This document shows positions 45,392 through 56,114 of a DNA stretch of 64,000 nt, piece by piece. The stretch spans positions 17,059,894 through 17,123,893 of the forward strand of contig OY759263.1 in the NCBI GenBank assembly GCA_963662155.1, read 5' to 3'. The notes under the pieces were generated by a model. It was not told the origin of the DNA. It did not search any database and worked only from the letters and a program-made list of their open reading frames with translations. Every line of letters starts with the position of its first letter. Position 1 is the stretch's first letter. The DNA is from Lamellibrachia columna (Eukaryota; Annelida; Polychaeta; Sabellida; Siboglinidae). The translations under genes were made by a program, and so were the position numbers.

Positions 45392-47770
45392 ATGTCTTCG
45401 ACCTTGGAGGTGATTCGGGTCCTAGACTACATGCAGGGGGTGCTAAGAATCCCTGGGAAAATTGCAACGTACAATGTAAGAACCCTATCAAAAGATGAAC
45501 ACGTCCAAGAACTGGAGGAAGAACTCATAGAAACGAACATCAAATGGGATGTGATAGGGCTCGGAGAAATAAGAAGAAAAGAAGAAGGCTTTACCACCCT
45601 GCAGAGTGGCCACCTACTATACCATTCTAAGGCGAACAAAGGACAAGCGGGAGTGGGCTTCCTCATAAACAAGAAATGGAAAGACAACATAACAAGGGTT
45701 AATAACATTAGCTCAAGAGTAGCAGAACTTGTTCTACGCATAACAAAACGATACCAACTGAAAATAGTTCAAGTATATGCTCCAACGACATCACACTCAG
45801 AAGATGAAATAAACATCTTCTACAATGACATCGATAAAATCTTGGAGAATCCAAGCCACCATACAATAGTGATGGGAGACTTCAACGCCAAAGTGGGTGT
45901 AAGAACAAACCCATCCGAAACAGCGACAGGAAGTTTCGGCCTAGGACAGAGGAATGAACGAGGTGATACCTTAATAGAGTGGACAACATCAAAGGATTAC
46001 AAGATCATGAATACACTATTCCAGAAGAAAATTGAGAGGAGATGGACATGGAGAAGCCCGGATGGAAAAACGAAGAATGAAATTGACTACATCATGACTG
46101 ACAAGCCGAGCATGATCACAGATGTAAGAGTCATAAGCCGCATAAACATTGGAAGCGACCATAGAATGTTGATGAGCAACATCAGATTAGACACGAAAGC
46201 AGAAAGGAAGAAGCTGCTAAGAAAAAAGAAACCACCAAAAGTCGACACTAGAGAAATTGGAATTAAAAAGAACAATTTCCAACTCGAACTAAAAAACAGG
46301 TTCACTGCTCTACAAGAACTGGATAATATTGACACTCTAAATGAAAACATTACAGAAATGATCCAACAGACGGCGAAAAGCATAGCCAAACAAAACACCA
46401 AACGGGACAAGTCTAGATTATCAACGCAAACAAGAGCACTAATGAAAAAACGTAGAGAAATGGTAAAGAACACCGCTAGGGACTGCATAGAGTACACAGA
46501 GATATGCAAGACCCTCAAAAAGAAAGTGAAAGAAGACATCAGAAAACACAACCTAGACACCATACGAAAAACTATAGAGACATCAAAGAGCTTGAACAAG
46601 GTCAGAAGAACACACATCCTAGGCCAAAATAGACTGATAACACTCTTAGACAATCAGGGCAGAGAAATCCAAGACCAGGATAAGATCTTAGAACGAATAG
46701 AAGAATTTTACACCGAACTTTATGACAGCGACCAAACCGTAACAATACGCACAGACCCAAGAGAAGTACCATCAGTAACAACATGGGAAGTAGAAGCCGC
46801 GCTAAAGAAGATGAAAAACGGGAAGGCAACAGGAAACGACCAAGTCAACATCGAAACGTTGAAGGCAGGAGAGGATACCATCGCCAAAGCCTTAGCCAAG
46901 CTGTATACAAAATGCATATCAGAAAGACGAATCCCCACTACCTGGAAAAATGCAAAGATGGTGATAATCTTCAAAAAAGGCAACAAAAAAGACATAAAGA
47001 ACTATAGGCCAATATGCTTACTATCGAACATCTACAAGCTATTCACAAAGATTCTAACAGCCAGACTGGAGAAAATACTAGACGAAAATCAACCCAGAGA
47101 ACAGGCAGGATTCAGAGGCGGGTACTCAACGACAGATCACATCCATGTCATAAATCAACTGAAGGAGAAGTGCCGCGAATTCAACATACCACTCTGTATA
47201 GCATTCATTGACTATGAGAAGGCCTTCGACTCGGTACAAACCCAGGCAATACTGTCTTCACTCCAAGACCAAGGGATAGAAGATGCATACATACAACTCA
47301 TGAAATATATATACACAGACAGCTCTGTAACAGTACATCTTCACAAAGAGAGCGAGAAAATAAACATCAAAAGAGGAGTGCTACAGGGGGATACCATCTC
47401 ACCCAAACTATTTACATCAACACTAGAAAGTATCTTCAGAAGACTGAACTGGGAGAACAAAGGCCTGAAAATAGACGGAGAATATCTTAACCATCTCCGT
47501 TTCGCAGATGATATCTTCCTGTGCACAGAAACACCACAAGAACTAGAAATAATGCTACAAGAACTATGCGAAGAAAGTAACCTAAGCGGCTTGAGGATGA
47601 ACATCTCAAAAACAAAAATAATGGTGGAAGACAACACCCCAATATACGTTAATAACACTCGGATAGAGAATGTGGAGAGTTACGTATACCTAGGCCAACG
47701 CTTTAGCCTTAGGGACAAGAACCAAGACAAGAAAATACTAGACGAAAATCAACCCAGAGAACAGGAATGA
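45392..47770 (+). CDS. RTE endonuclease-reverse transcriptase
   Basis: 792 codons without a stop. The endonuclease (residues ~25-270) has TYNVRTLSKDEH, GLGEIRRK, VYAPTT, VMGDFNAKVG and GSDHRML. The linker is lysine-rich. The RT (residues ~460-740) has NGKATGNDQVN, KNYRPICLLS, AFIDYEKAFDSV, GVLQGDTISPKLF and the catalytic RFADDIFL. The protein would cut target DNA and copy its RNA at the nick. The last ~15 residues (KKILDENQPREQE) come from the duplicated internal piece, so the C-terminal region usual after RT is absent. An open frame of this length implies recent insertion. Confidence 0.85.
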   Translation: MSSTLEVIRVLDYMQGVLRIPGKIATYNVRTLSKDEHVQELEEELIETNIKWDVIGLGEIRRKEEGFTTLQSGHLLYHSKANKGQAGVGFLINKKWKDNITRVNNISSRVAELVLRITKRYQLKIVQVYAPTTSHSEDEINIFYNDIDKILENPSHHTIVMGDFNAKVGVRTNPSETATGSFGLGQRNERGDTLIEWTTSKDYKIMNTLFQKKIERRWTWRSPDGKTKNEIDYIMTDKPSMITDVRVISRINIGSDHRMLMSNIRLDTKAERKKLLRKKKPPKVDTREIGIKKNNFQLELKNRFTALQELDNIDTLNENITEMIQQTAKSIAKQNTKRDKSRLSTQTRALMKKRREMVKNTARDCIEYTEICKTLKKKVKEDIRKHNLDTIRKTIETSKSLNKVRRTHILGQNRLITLLDNQGREIQDQDKILERIEEFYTELYDSDQTVTIRTDPREVPSVTTWEVEAALKKMKNGKATGNDQVNIETLKAGEDTIAKALAKLYTKCISERRIPTTWKNAKMVIIFKKGNKKDIKNYRPICLLSNIYKLFTKILTARLEKILDENQPREQAGFRGGYSTTDHIHVINQLKEKCREFNIPLCIAFIDYEKAFDSVQTQAILSSLQDQGIEDAYIQLMKYIYTDSSVTVHLHKESEKINIKRGVLQGDTISPKLFTSTLESIFRRLNWENKGLKIDGEYLNHLRFADDIFLCTETPQELEIMLQELCEESNLSGLRMNISKTKIMVEDNTPIYVNNTRIENVESYVYLGQRFSLRDKNQDKKILDENQPREQE
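47071..47240 (+). repeat. Donor copy of 170-bp RT repeat
   Basis: Segment from GAAAATACTAGACG to CTCGGTACAAA, repeated at 47731-47900 with only a few changes around 47107-47112. Confidence 0.95.
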
Positions 47771-47900
47771 TCCAGAGGCGGGTACTCAACGACAGATCAC
47801 ATCCATGTCATAAATCAACTGAAGGAGAAGTGCCGCGAATTCAACATACCACTCTGTATAGCATTCATTGACTATGAGAAGGCCTTCGACTCGGTACAAA
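47731..47900 (+). repeat. Second copy of 170-bp RT repeat at LINE 3' end
   Basis: A 660-bp displaced copy of 47071-47240, joined to codon ~780 of the frame on the left and to a TATATATA tract on the right. Confidence 0.95.
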
Positions 47901-47915
47901 TTTATATATATATAG

Positions 47916-47946
<31 letters not shown>

Positions 47947-47953
47947 ATATATA
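47901..47953. repeat. (TA)n tract
   Basis: Interrupted TA repeats that supplied the insertion site of the adjoining TIR element. Further TA repeats follow at 49304-49345. Confidence 0.9.
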
Positions 47954-48808
47954 CAGTCGAGCCTCGTTATAATGCGGTGATCGGGGTCCACAACTTCGGA
48001 CCGCGCTGTACGCAAGGCGCGTTAGGTGTTCCCATATCTGCCACCAGGGAGCTACTAAAGAACAGTGATCGCCGCCCGCTGCACCAAGTCCATGAATGCT
48101 GTCCAAGCCATGTGTGCTTGCAGCACTGTCTTATACTCCAACATGCAGTTTATGGAACTTATTAAACTTACACTAGAATCAACGTGTATTATTTTTAAAT
48201 GTCACACCCTGCTGATTCTTGAACTGAATAAAAACACATGTACGTATACCGTTATGGAATAGATTTACTACGATGATGATGTACTGGACCAATAGGCCTA
48301 CGAATCAAAAATAACCTGGATCTGAGCAGCCGAAAACGTATATGATTTGACAAACGTAGCATGTAAGCTGATAAAACACAGAAAACGACAATAGGTAGAA
48401 TTAATAATTGTTTCACTTCATCTTTCAATCGATCTCGACCAAAGCATAAATTTATTACGCACCACTTAACATTGATTCATCGTTTCATATGCGGATGACG
48501 AATTCGTATTTATGTGGGACAATGCTACTTACTAATGTTATTGACTTGGAATCGTGGCTAGTTTGCTGAACGCAAAAGTACAAGTCAGATGTATGTTTGT
48601 ATACAAGCTTTTATAGTAAGCCAAATGATTATGCAAGAATACAATATGCATATATAATATAAAACAACATCATCAAATCTAGGTAATTGAAAATTATCCG
48701 GAGTACATAAATATATCGCAACATGGAATGTCCCACCTAAGTAGAAAACACCCGAGCCACAATTAGTATTTTATGCACACAAAACAATCCACTATTATTT
48801 CAAAATTA

Positions 48809-48871
<63 letters not shown>

Positions 48872-49303
48872 CGTATTTTCGCACACCGGTAGAGCCTTGG
48901 GTTAAGAATTTGGCATGTTGGTTTCGTGTCGCAAAAACGATTAAATTTACGATGTAATGGAAGCATGTCATTTCACCCAAGTGTTATGTTGGTGTTGCAT
49001 GCTAAATGCATTTAAAACTGTTGACCTGATTCTTACGCTAGGCGTATTTGTAAATCTTGATTGCAATTTACAAACTGTCGAAGCGAAGCCAGCGACAGCG
49101 ATTGATGTCGGCGACAGGGTAAAACAAACAACATCCTGATACTCGTTCATTGACATTGTTCGTCTAATGTTTCTTGAGAATTGTCAAAGCAATTCTAAGT
49201 AGGCTTAAGCAGGTCCATTTGGGATTTTCCCCTGGCAGCAGAAAATCGGGGTCCACGACCGACCACGTTATATCCGAATCCGCGTAATAACGGGGCGCGA
49301 CTG
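47954..49303. mobile_element. Tc/pogo-like TIR element, non-autonomous
   Basis: 1,350 bp with inverted ends: CAGTCGAGCCTCGTTATAAT on the left, and on the right the reverse complement starting CAGTCGCGCCCCGTTATTAC. Both are followed by a GGTCCAC word further in. Ends beginning CAGT..…CCTCGTTATAACG and TA on both sides fit the Tc1/mariner group, Tigger/pogo type. The interior has no transposase. It carries a (TA)n tract at 48810-48866. Confidence 0.7.
48810..48866. repeat. (TA)n microsatellite
   Basis: About 57 bp of TA within the TIR element. Confidence 0.95.
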
Positions 49304-49339
49304 TATATATATAATATATATATACACATACATATATAT

Positions 49340-50090
49340 ATTTAAAATAGCATAGTTCATAATACTGATCCCTGTGGTGCCCCACTCAAAACAGATTTCC
49401 AGTTTGAAATCTCACCATCTACTATTACTCTCTGTCTTCTGTGTGTAAGCCACTTTTCTATCCAGTTGATTACATCATTACTTATACCATGGGCTTTTAG
49501 TTTAAGTAACAATCTTTTATGTGACACTTTATTGAAAGCTATCTAAAAATCTGAGTAGACAACATCCATTGGTGATCCATCATTTACCCACTTTGTAATT
49601 TATTTCCAAAAACTTAGAGATTGGTTACACATTACTTTGTTTTTAAGAAACAAAGGTTGAGATGTATTTATGAATTAATGTTTTACAAGGAATTCCACCA
49701 TGTGGACTCTAATTAACGTTTCTAATAATTTGCATACAACTAATGTTAAACTTATTGGTCTGTCATTTTCTGACTTGTTCCTCGATCCCTTCTTAAATAA
49801 CGGCGTAATGTTTGCTTCTTTCCATTCTGAAGGAACTATTCCATCTTCTAGTGACAAGTTATTCACTTTTGCAAGTGGTGTACTAATTTTCTGTACACTT
49901 TCCTTAAGCAGTTTTGGTGGTATCACATCAACTCCAGGTGATTTATTATCTTTCATCTTCTTAATTTTCTTTGCTATTATTTCAGGAGTTACAAATAACT
50001 ACCCTAAATGATCTGATTTACTGCCCTCAAATTTAGTAACTATAATCGGAAGTGAGCTGATATCTTCTGTGGTAAAAACCGAGCTGAAAT
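49340..50090 (-). mobile_element. CR1/Jockey-like LINE RT fragment
   Basis: The minus strand carries RT motifs in order: MKDNKSPGVDVIPPKLLKES, PLFKKGSRNKSENDRPISL, a DF-IAFNKVSHKRLLLKLKAHG block with a stop in place of one codon, then WLTHRRQRVIVDGE and SGAPQGSVL. It ends before the catalytic YADD, next to the TA tract. It is defective by truncation, stops and at least one frame change. Confidence 0.8.
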
Positions 50091-50094
50091 ACTA

Positions 50095-50340
50095 ATTCAT
50101 TTAACCTATCTGAAATTTCTGATAATATGATGAGGAAGATTATGATAATATGATGAGGATGATGAAGAAGAAGATTGGGAGGATGAGAATGATGAGCATT
50201 AAGATAATGTATAAGATGATAAGGTTGATAAAGATAAGGATAACGGTGATGACAAGATTATGAAGATGACATCATGATGCAATGAGTATGATGAGTATAA
50301 TAGAGCAGGATGATTATGACAAGATGATGAGGTTAGCAAT
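50095..50340. repeat. GATGA-rich low-complexity tract
   Basis: Loose GATGATGAGGATGATGA words. No gene. Confidence 0.75.
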
Positions 50341-50690
50341 GGTGATTAGGATGTAATAACCAATAATGTAATAACCATTGTATACTTTATGAAAATAAAC
50401 AAAACTAATGCAACATCTACAATTGTTAATATCAGCAGTTTCACTGAATAATTTGAAGCTGTCATGAATGATCATAATTTGGTTTCGAAAATTGGATTGA
50501 CAGGCTCGGTGTGAGATAGTAAAGCGTGCATTCTGATGGATTCTGGGAATCAAATTCTTCAATTTGGTACCCTCTAAATAAGAACAAGTGTTGGTGAAAA
50601 CCTGTAAAAACTGTATTACTAAAACATAAACAGAATATTAATAATACTTAAAAATACTAGGTAATGCTGGCTTTGTAAAACTGCTATGAT
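50341..50690. other. No gene seen
   Basis: Unique AT-rich spacer between two low-complexity tracts. Confidence 0.5.
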
Positions 50691-51220
50691 ATTTACAACT
50701 GAAGATGTAGCAGTACATATCCTCATCGTCACCATCACCAACATCAAACTCATCATCTTCTCTTATCCATCATCCTCATTATCGTCCTCAACTACCTCCT
50801 CATCCCAATTCTCCTCATTGTCACAATCATCTTCATCATCATTATCCTCATCTTGTCATGATCATCATCACTTCCCATTCTCACTTTACCCTCCTCATCA
50901 TCATCACCATCCACATCATTATAATCGTTATAATCATAATCACCCTCCTTGTCATCCTCCTCGTCATCGTGTCATCATCCTCATTAGCATCTTCATCCTC
51001 ATCAATCCCAATATTCATCCTTCTCATCATCTTGTCTCTATTATCCTCACCCTACTCATCCTCATCATAATATTATTAATCATCCTCATCGTCTTCATCA
51101 TCATCATAATCGTAACAATAATCATCACCCTCAACCTCCTTGTAATCATCCTCATCTTTCCAGTCATCATGGTCATAATCACAATAACAATCCTCCTCCT
51201 CATCATCATCATGTTGATTA
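50691..51220. repeat. ATC/TCATCC-rich tract
   Basis: More than 500 bp of TCATCATCCTCATC-like words, strongly pyrimidine-biased on the plus strand. The 180-codon frame across it (Ser/Ile/His-rich) is a repeat product. It is complementary in kind to the GATGA tract 400 bp upstream. Confidence 0.85.
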
Positions 51221-51469
51221 TTACATAAGCAGATGATTATTACATATATAAGCGGATGTAACAGTCGGTCGACATTGCTTGGTTGGTCGTGTGTTTGTAA
51301 CGCTATGCAATTTTTATACAACTGTTCCAAGTTACATAAACCATCCCCTGAAGTCTCTGGCATCTAAATATCGAACTGATCAATGGACTGTTTGCATAAC
51401 TTAGTACAATCGTAACAACCTCGCACTTGTTGAGTCTGTGTAGCCCGTTACGTCATTAGAGCCTGGTCC
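51221..51469. other. No gene seen
   Basis: Unique spacer. Confidence 0.4.
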
Positions 51470-52050
51470 ATTTTCCCTATAAAATATTGACACAGCGGGT
51501 CCACTTTTTATTATAGGAAATGGACCCCCATAAAGAATTTGGACCCAGGGAGGTCCATATTCTATGGGGGGGTCCATTTGTTAAAGTTTAATGTAAAAGC
51601 TAATTACATTTATGTTGTTGTGGTTTTTGTTGTTGAAGACGTGATAAAGGTCTTTGAAACAGGCATAGTGTTGTGAATTTAGCTTGAAATTATCTAATTA
51701 AATATTATTTTAGAAAATTCGTAGAAAATATGGTCATTACATTCCAGTTACAATGTACAAACTGGATTATATTATCTGATCAATTTTCACCTCTTCAGTG
51801 GTTCCATAAGGGGAGGTCCATACTCTATAATAGAACATGGAACCCCCGGTCCATTTTTTATGGGGGTCGATTTTCTGTCATACAGAAATTGTACCCCCAC
51901 ACAAAATGGACCCGGGGAAAATTCATAGAAGCAATGGTTTTGACATTCAAGTTACAGCCTACAAACTGCGTTATATTATCTGATCCATTTTGCACCTTTT
52001 TCAATGGAGTTACAAATCCTATAATCAAATATGGGTAATGTTCAATGGAG
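51470..52050. repeat. GGTCCATTTT…ATGGGGGTCC repeat, two copies
   Basis: Two related blocks (51472-51592 and 51808-51920) contain inverted arrangements of GGTCCATTTT and AAATGGACCCCC. Each is next to a ~100-bp segment (GTTACA…TACAAACTG…TATATTATCTGATC) present at 51738-51800 and 51950-52010. It looks like a diverged tandem duplication of a fold-back type element. Confidence 0.6.
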
Positions 52051-53100
52051 GTCCATGTTATATCTGACACAGGCATAACAGTAGTGACTGTAGGTAGACA
52101 AATAAGTGCTGGGTCAGTGATGGTGACATCTGCTTGAGCTCTGCTGTAGCAGGACTACTGGGGAATCTACCCCCCCCCACCACACTCACCACAAAGACCC
52201 TTTGTGCGTGTCTCCCTAGTACATTGGTGTCTGCACCCATGAGGTGATTTCTATCAGTTATATGAACATAATCATTTCAATAACGGCCTGGGTGGCTGCA
52301 ATTTTGTCTTTATACCAAAGCCACATAGCAACAATGAACACAGCTCTAAACAATGAACACAGCTCTAGTGTAGAGTTCACCTGAACAGTTAGTTCTTTGT
52401 ATGCTGTGTATGACTCGTGATAACAAAGCAATCTAGTTAGTTGACTGTGACATCAGGTGACAGCAAGAAATCCCCTTGTTTGAGTCAACAATTCTATAGC
52501 GTATCACAAGTACCACCAACTTCTGGCGTAATTATTGGTTTTTTGTGTGAAAACTTTACAACCTTACTACATAGGCTACATCAAAGATTTACCCAAAGAA
52601 GTTGTATATATTTTTGCTGTGCTGTCCCTCAATAGAACGCACATCTTTATTTTGGCAATTCCACCATATGGTCAGCCTTACCATGTTTTGAATTTTTTAT
52701 CTATACAAATAGGGTTCCATTTTGAAGGTAAACATTACTACTAAAGGGAAATATGATGGATGCATCAATATTATTGCATGAATTTCAAAATATTTGAAGT
52801 CAAAATAACTAATGAAAATAATTACTTCAAAATGAACAAATACGTAAATAACAATAATTGTTATATTTCAATTCAATATTTCAATGCTATCAATAACACA
52901 TCAAGTGAAACACATTTAGACAAATGTTCAGCATTTCACCTGAACTGTTATGCCCAGTAGGAACCTCTTATCACAAAAATGGGTCAACTAACGTCCGTTA
53001 GCAAAATAGTATGTTTTATATTGCTGTCCTATATTTAGAAGCAGAGAAAACATCAGTGTTATAATGTTATTATAGAAAACATCTCAACTTTGCTTTAAAA
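52051..53100. other. No gene seen
   Basis: AT-rich, a C9 run near 52170, and a short direct repeat AACAATGAACACAGCTCTA near 52330-52365. No exon recognised. Confidence 0.5.
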
Positions 53101-53109
53101 TATTGTCAG

Positions 53110-53295
53110 GTGGTTGTTACGCCCAGTACCAAGGTATTGTGATCATTGTTGCACCAGGCACCAAGGTATGGTGATTATTGTTCCACCAGACACCAAGGTA
53201 TGTTGATTATTGTTGCACCAGGCACCAAGGTAAGTTGATTATTGTTGCACCAGGCACCAAGGTAAGTTGATTATTGTTGCACCAGGCACCAAGCT
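53110..53295. repeat. 32-bp minisatellite
   Basis: Five to six copies of TTGCACCAGGCACCAAGGTA / AGTTGATTATTG. Confidence 0.9.
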
Positions 53296-53468
53296 TTAAT
53301 GTTGCAAAAGTTAAGATACATTCTGACCACTTTGCTAAGAGGCTTCAAAAGAAGGATGTTCAAAGGCTACTGCAGGAAATACAAGATCTGTCAAGATGTC
53401 CGGGTGGACAGGACATGACAACTCACGTCACTTCCACCTGGATAATGGCTATAAACAGGTTACATTAG
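53281..53468 (+). CDS. Unrecognised open segment after minisatellite
   Basis: The frame reads AKVKIHSDHFAKRLQKKDVQ then RLLQEIQDLSRCPGGQDM, with amphipathic composition unlike the repeat-born frames nearby. No start or splice sites are clear and no family is recognised. It could be a remnant exon. Confidence 0.2.
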
Positions 53469-53865
53469 TGACACAGGAGGTACCTGCTGAGGAATTAAAT
53501 AAAATGTTTTCCAAGGAATATGTTACTTGGAAAAGTATTTGTCATACACAAAGATCTCATCAAGAATCAGTGCGCTATGATACAAGAGGTCAATGGTAAC
53601 CTTAATGAGGACATATGTAGCACGCAAATTTATTTTGTAGAAAACATTCTGTCTAGTAACATTAAAGAAATCCAGTCTACCTAGATGTCAAATAAAAACT
53701 ATGTTACACTGCATTTACTCGTAGAACATAACACGATGAATGTTCAAGATGAAAATAATTTAACTAATTAGTTATATATTGAAATGACATCCTCATTGCA
53801 AATGACCAAATGGATGCATGGCAGTAGCACCAGGTAGACAACTTCAGGAATGTGCACTACATCAT

Positions 53866-54112
53866 GGAGAAAGGACAACGCAGACGAAAGTGAGGTGCAA
53901 CACACTTTGTTACGGAAATAGTCGACCCAACAAAGAGACAGCAGCGTCTCTATCTGACAGCTTCTACGTGCGGTTCTATCAATGAAGACGTCGGAAGACA
54001 TAACCTTTTGGTAATAACCGCACGTAGTAGCTGTCAGACAGAGACGCTGTTGGATTTTTGTTGCGGCGACTATTTCCGTAACAAAGTGTGTCTGCGTTGT
54101 CACGTGATGACA
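53866..54112. repeat. Fold-back hairpin, ~100-bp arms
   Basis: The left arm (about 53866-53975) and right arm (about 54012-54112) are inverted copies. Shared words are ACACTTTGTTACGGAAATAG, CAGCGTCTC and CTACGTGCGGTT, with a ~36-bp loop. It is GC-richer than the surroundings and non-coding. Fold-back transposon or MITE is likely. Confidence 0.8.
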
Positions 54113-54495
54113 TTTCGTCGTATGTACTTTTCTGCGCGCAGTCGTTAAAATATATCTTTTCGTTAAGAAATACCGACATGTGTAATCAAAAATAGGTATA
54201 GTGAAAGTAATCGGATTATGCATTGCGAAGTTTAGATACGGATGTTGAAAGGCGAGTGGTGTCATTCCATGTTGCATACCCTTTACTCTTTAGTATATAT
54301 TAGTTATAAAGGCCCAAGTTGATTCAGTTGGCGTTGCCCGTGGAGCTGGCACGGCGGCAGTAGTGGGAGTAGTATTACGTCGTAACGTGCACAAATGCTG
54401 ATTTGCTGTTGCATTACCTTAATAAACATCAAATATATAATCGGTATAGCATATACATATAACAAATGTGTGCAATAACATCTTAGTTTGGTTAC

Positions 54496-54561
54496 CGTCT
54501 GGTTTTTTGGTCTGCTGTGCGTGACCACATCGGCCAGCTGCAGTTCCCGCTTCGACGCCAT
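54496..54561 (-). CDS. Possible first exon, unrecognised
   Basis: The minus-strand ATG in AAAATGGCGTC opens MASKRELQLADVVTHSRPKN and ends at ACG/GTAACC. It is GC-rich compared with its flanks. The surrounding 54.3-54.6 kb is also GC-rich and could be a promoter. The family is unknown. Confidence 0.2.
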
Positions 54562-54649
54562 TTTGCGTGCATAATCTAGATTGCCCACATTCCATCTGGT
54601 GGTGCCACTATCTGGGAAACGCGGCTAATTCAATGATTGGACAACTGAT

Positions 54650-55710
54650 CTGATATGAACCCTACATTTGCACCAAATCCAGCTAATACGTCTACTCCTG
54701 ACCGAGCAAAGATAAAAAGTAAACTTGAGGCCACGCTGATAAACTGAAACAGCATCAAGAGCACCAACAAAGTCTCCCAACTGAAGGCAACAATAAACTC
54801 AACAAACCCTCACGTAATTCTTCTAGTTCAAACCAAAGTATCCCCACATACTCCTTTCTCCCCACCAATTATGAAGCAATCCGAAAAGATCATAACATCT
54901 ACGGTGGGGGTGTTTTGATAGCACTCTGAAATGACATTATAGCAAACCCCCAAACTAAACACAACCTGTAAAATTATTTGGACAAAAATACACTTTGTGC
55001 ATAAAAAAGCTATCTATTTCGCATCCTACTACAGACCTCCAAATGACTACACAACATCTCTAGAAGCCTTACATGAATCTCTCTCCATTCTATACCTGTA
55101 TATATCTGTCATCCTAGCTGGAGATCTAAACCTTCCTGCCATGGACTGGGAGAATTTGTGTGCAACAAACCAACAGACAGCTGCAAAACATAACAAACTA
55201 ATTGAAATAGTAGGGGAATTTGGACTAGTTAATATGGTAAATGAACCCACCCAGCTAGATTCTGGAAATATATTAGACCTAGTACTTACATCAAACCCAT
55301 CCCTAATTTCCACCATAAACACAGTGGCAGGCATGAGTGAATACGAAGCCTTTCTCTTTAACATCAATATGAATCCTAACAGAAAAATCAAACCACCACA
55401 CAAAGTATACAATTACAGATCTGCAAACTGGGAATCCCTTGAATCAAACTGCACCCAGCTAGCTTAGCAGTACTTTTTCGAAAACCAGATGAACAAGAAC
55501 TCAAAACTTCTTTCATAAAAACTACACTAACCTGATAGGAGTATCCATCCCTAGCCACATGACAAAATCTAAACAACACCTACCCTGGATCACAATACTC
55601 ATTATCAGACTAAAAGAGAAAAAGGGACAAAACTCATGCTAAAGTCAAGAAAGTAAAAAATAAAACATTGGGAAAACTTTTAAGAATTCAGAAAAATAGC
55701 CACCAAAGAA
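54650..55710 (+). mobile_element. CR1-like LINE, endonuclease part (interrupted)
   Basis: The plus strand encodes the AP-endonuclease domain of a CR1/Jockey-type LINE: PHVILLVQTKVSP, a frame change near 54900, then ASYYRPPNDYTTS, ILAGDLNLPAMDWEN, NMVNEPTQLDSGNILDLVLT and the MSEYEAFLFNI block, where the usual SDHxxV is changed. It is broken by stops at 55466 and after. The element continues at 56115 after a nested insertion. Confidence 0.8.
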
Positions 55711-55724
55711 GTGACCAAACAAGA

Positions 55725-56112
55725 ATTTAACAAGATTACCATCACAAACAACAAGTTCCGGATGGCGAGTGGACAAGGAAGGAAACTGGCTTATCGAGAG
55801 TCCAACAATTTTCTCATCTATATGTAGCCCGCCCTTATCAGATATCTGTCAATTATTTTTTTAAACATATTCACACTACTAGCATTAACACAATCATTTG
55901 GCAGTTTGTTCCATTCATTTATCACCCTCTGTGAGAAAGAGTACTTTCTCATGTACTTTCTCAACCTACACTGTTCCTTAACTAATGCTGCTTTGTGTCC
56001 TATGGTTCTACTGCCTTCTTTAAGTTTGAAGAACATATTCCTATCAACATCCTCATAACCGTTCACTATTTTAAACACTTCTATTTGGTCTCCTCTTAAT
56101 TTTGGTCCTTCA
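55725..56112 (-). mobile_element. LINE 3' end nested in another LINE
   Basis: The minus strand reads LRGDQIEVFKIVNGYEDVDR, KYSFSQRVINEWNKL and IIDRYLIRAGYI. It is the same family as 7165-7690, including the AATCTTGTTAAATTCTTG end. It splits the plus-strand CR1-like element at this point. Confidence 0.85.
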
Positions 56113-56114
56113 TC

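Larger units (their letters stand above)
45018..47900 (+). mobile_element. RTE-type LINE with intact EN-RT frame and aberrant 3' end
   Basis: The 5' region has two tandem ~196-bp units (45021-45216 and from 45217) like duplicated LINE promoters. The 792-codon frame runs 45392-47770. The normal C-terminus is missing: after residue ~780 the sequence switches back to a copy of its own RT domain (47731-47900 repeats 47071-47240) and then enters (TA)n. Family assignment rests on EN and RT motif spacing. Confidence 0.85.

Noticed and set aside
46087..46653. 188-codon minus-strand frame rich in Phe/Leu/Ser
   Set aside because: Shadow of the RTE EN-RT frame on the other strand.
50686..51228. 180-codon Ser/Ile-rich open frame
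   Set aside because: Product of the TCATCC low-complexity tract; the opposite strand is equally open.
53768..54277. 169-codon minus-strand open frame
   Set aside because: It crosses the fold-back hairpin and has no domain; inverted arms explain the open frame.
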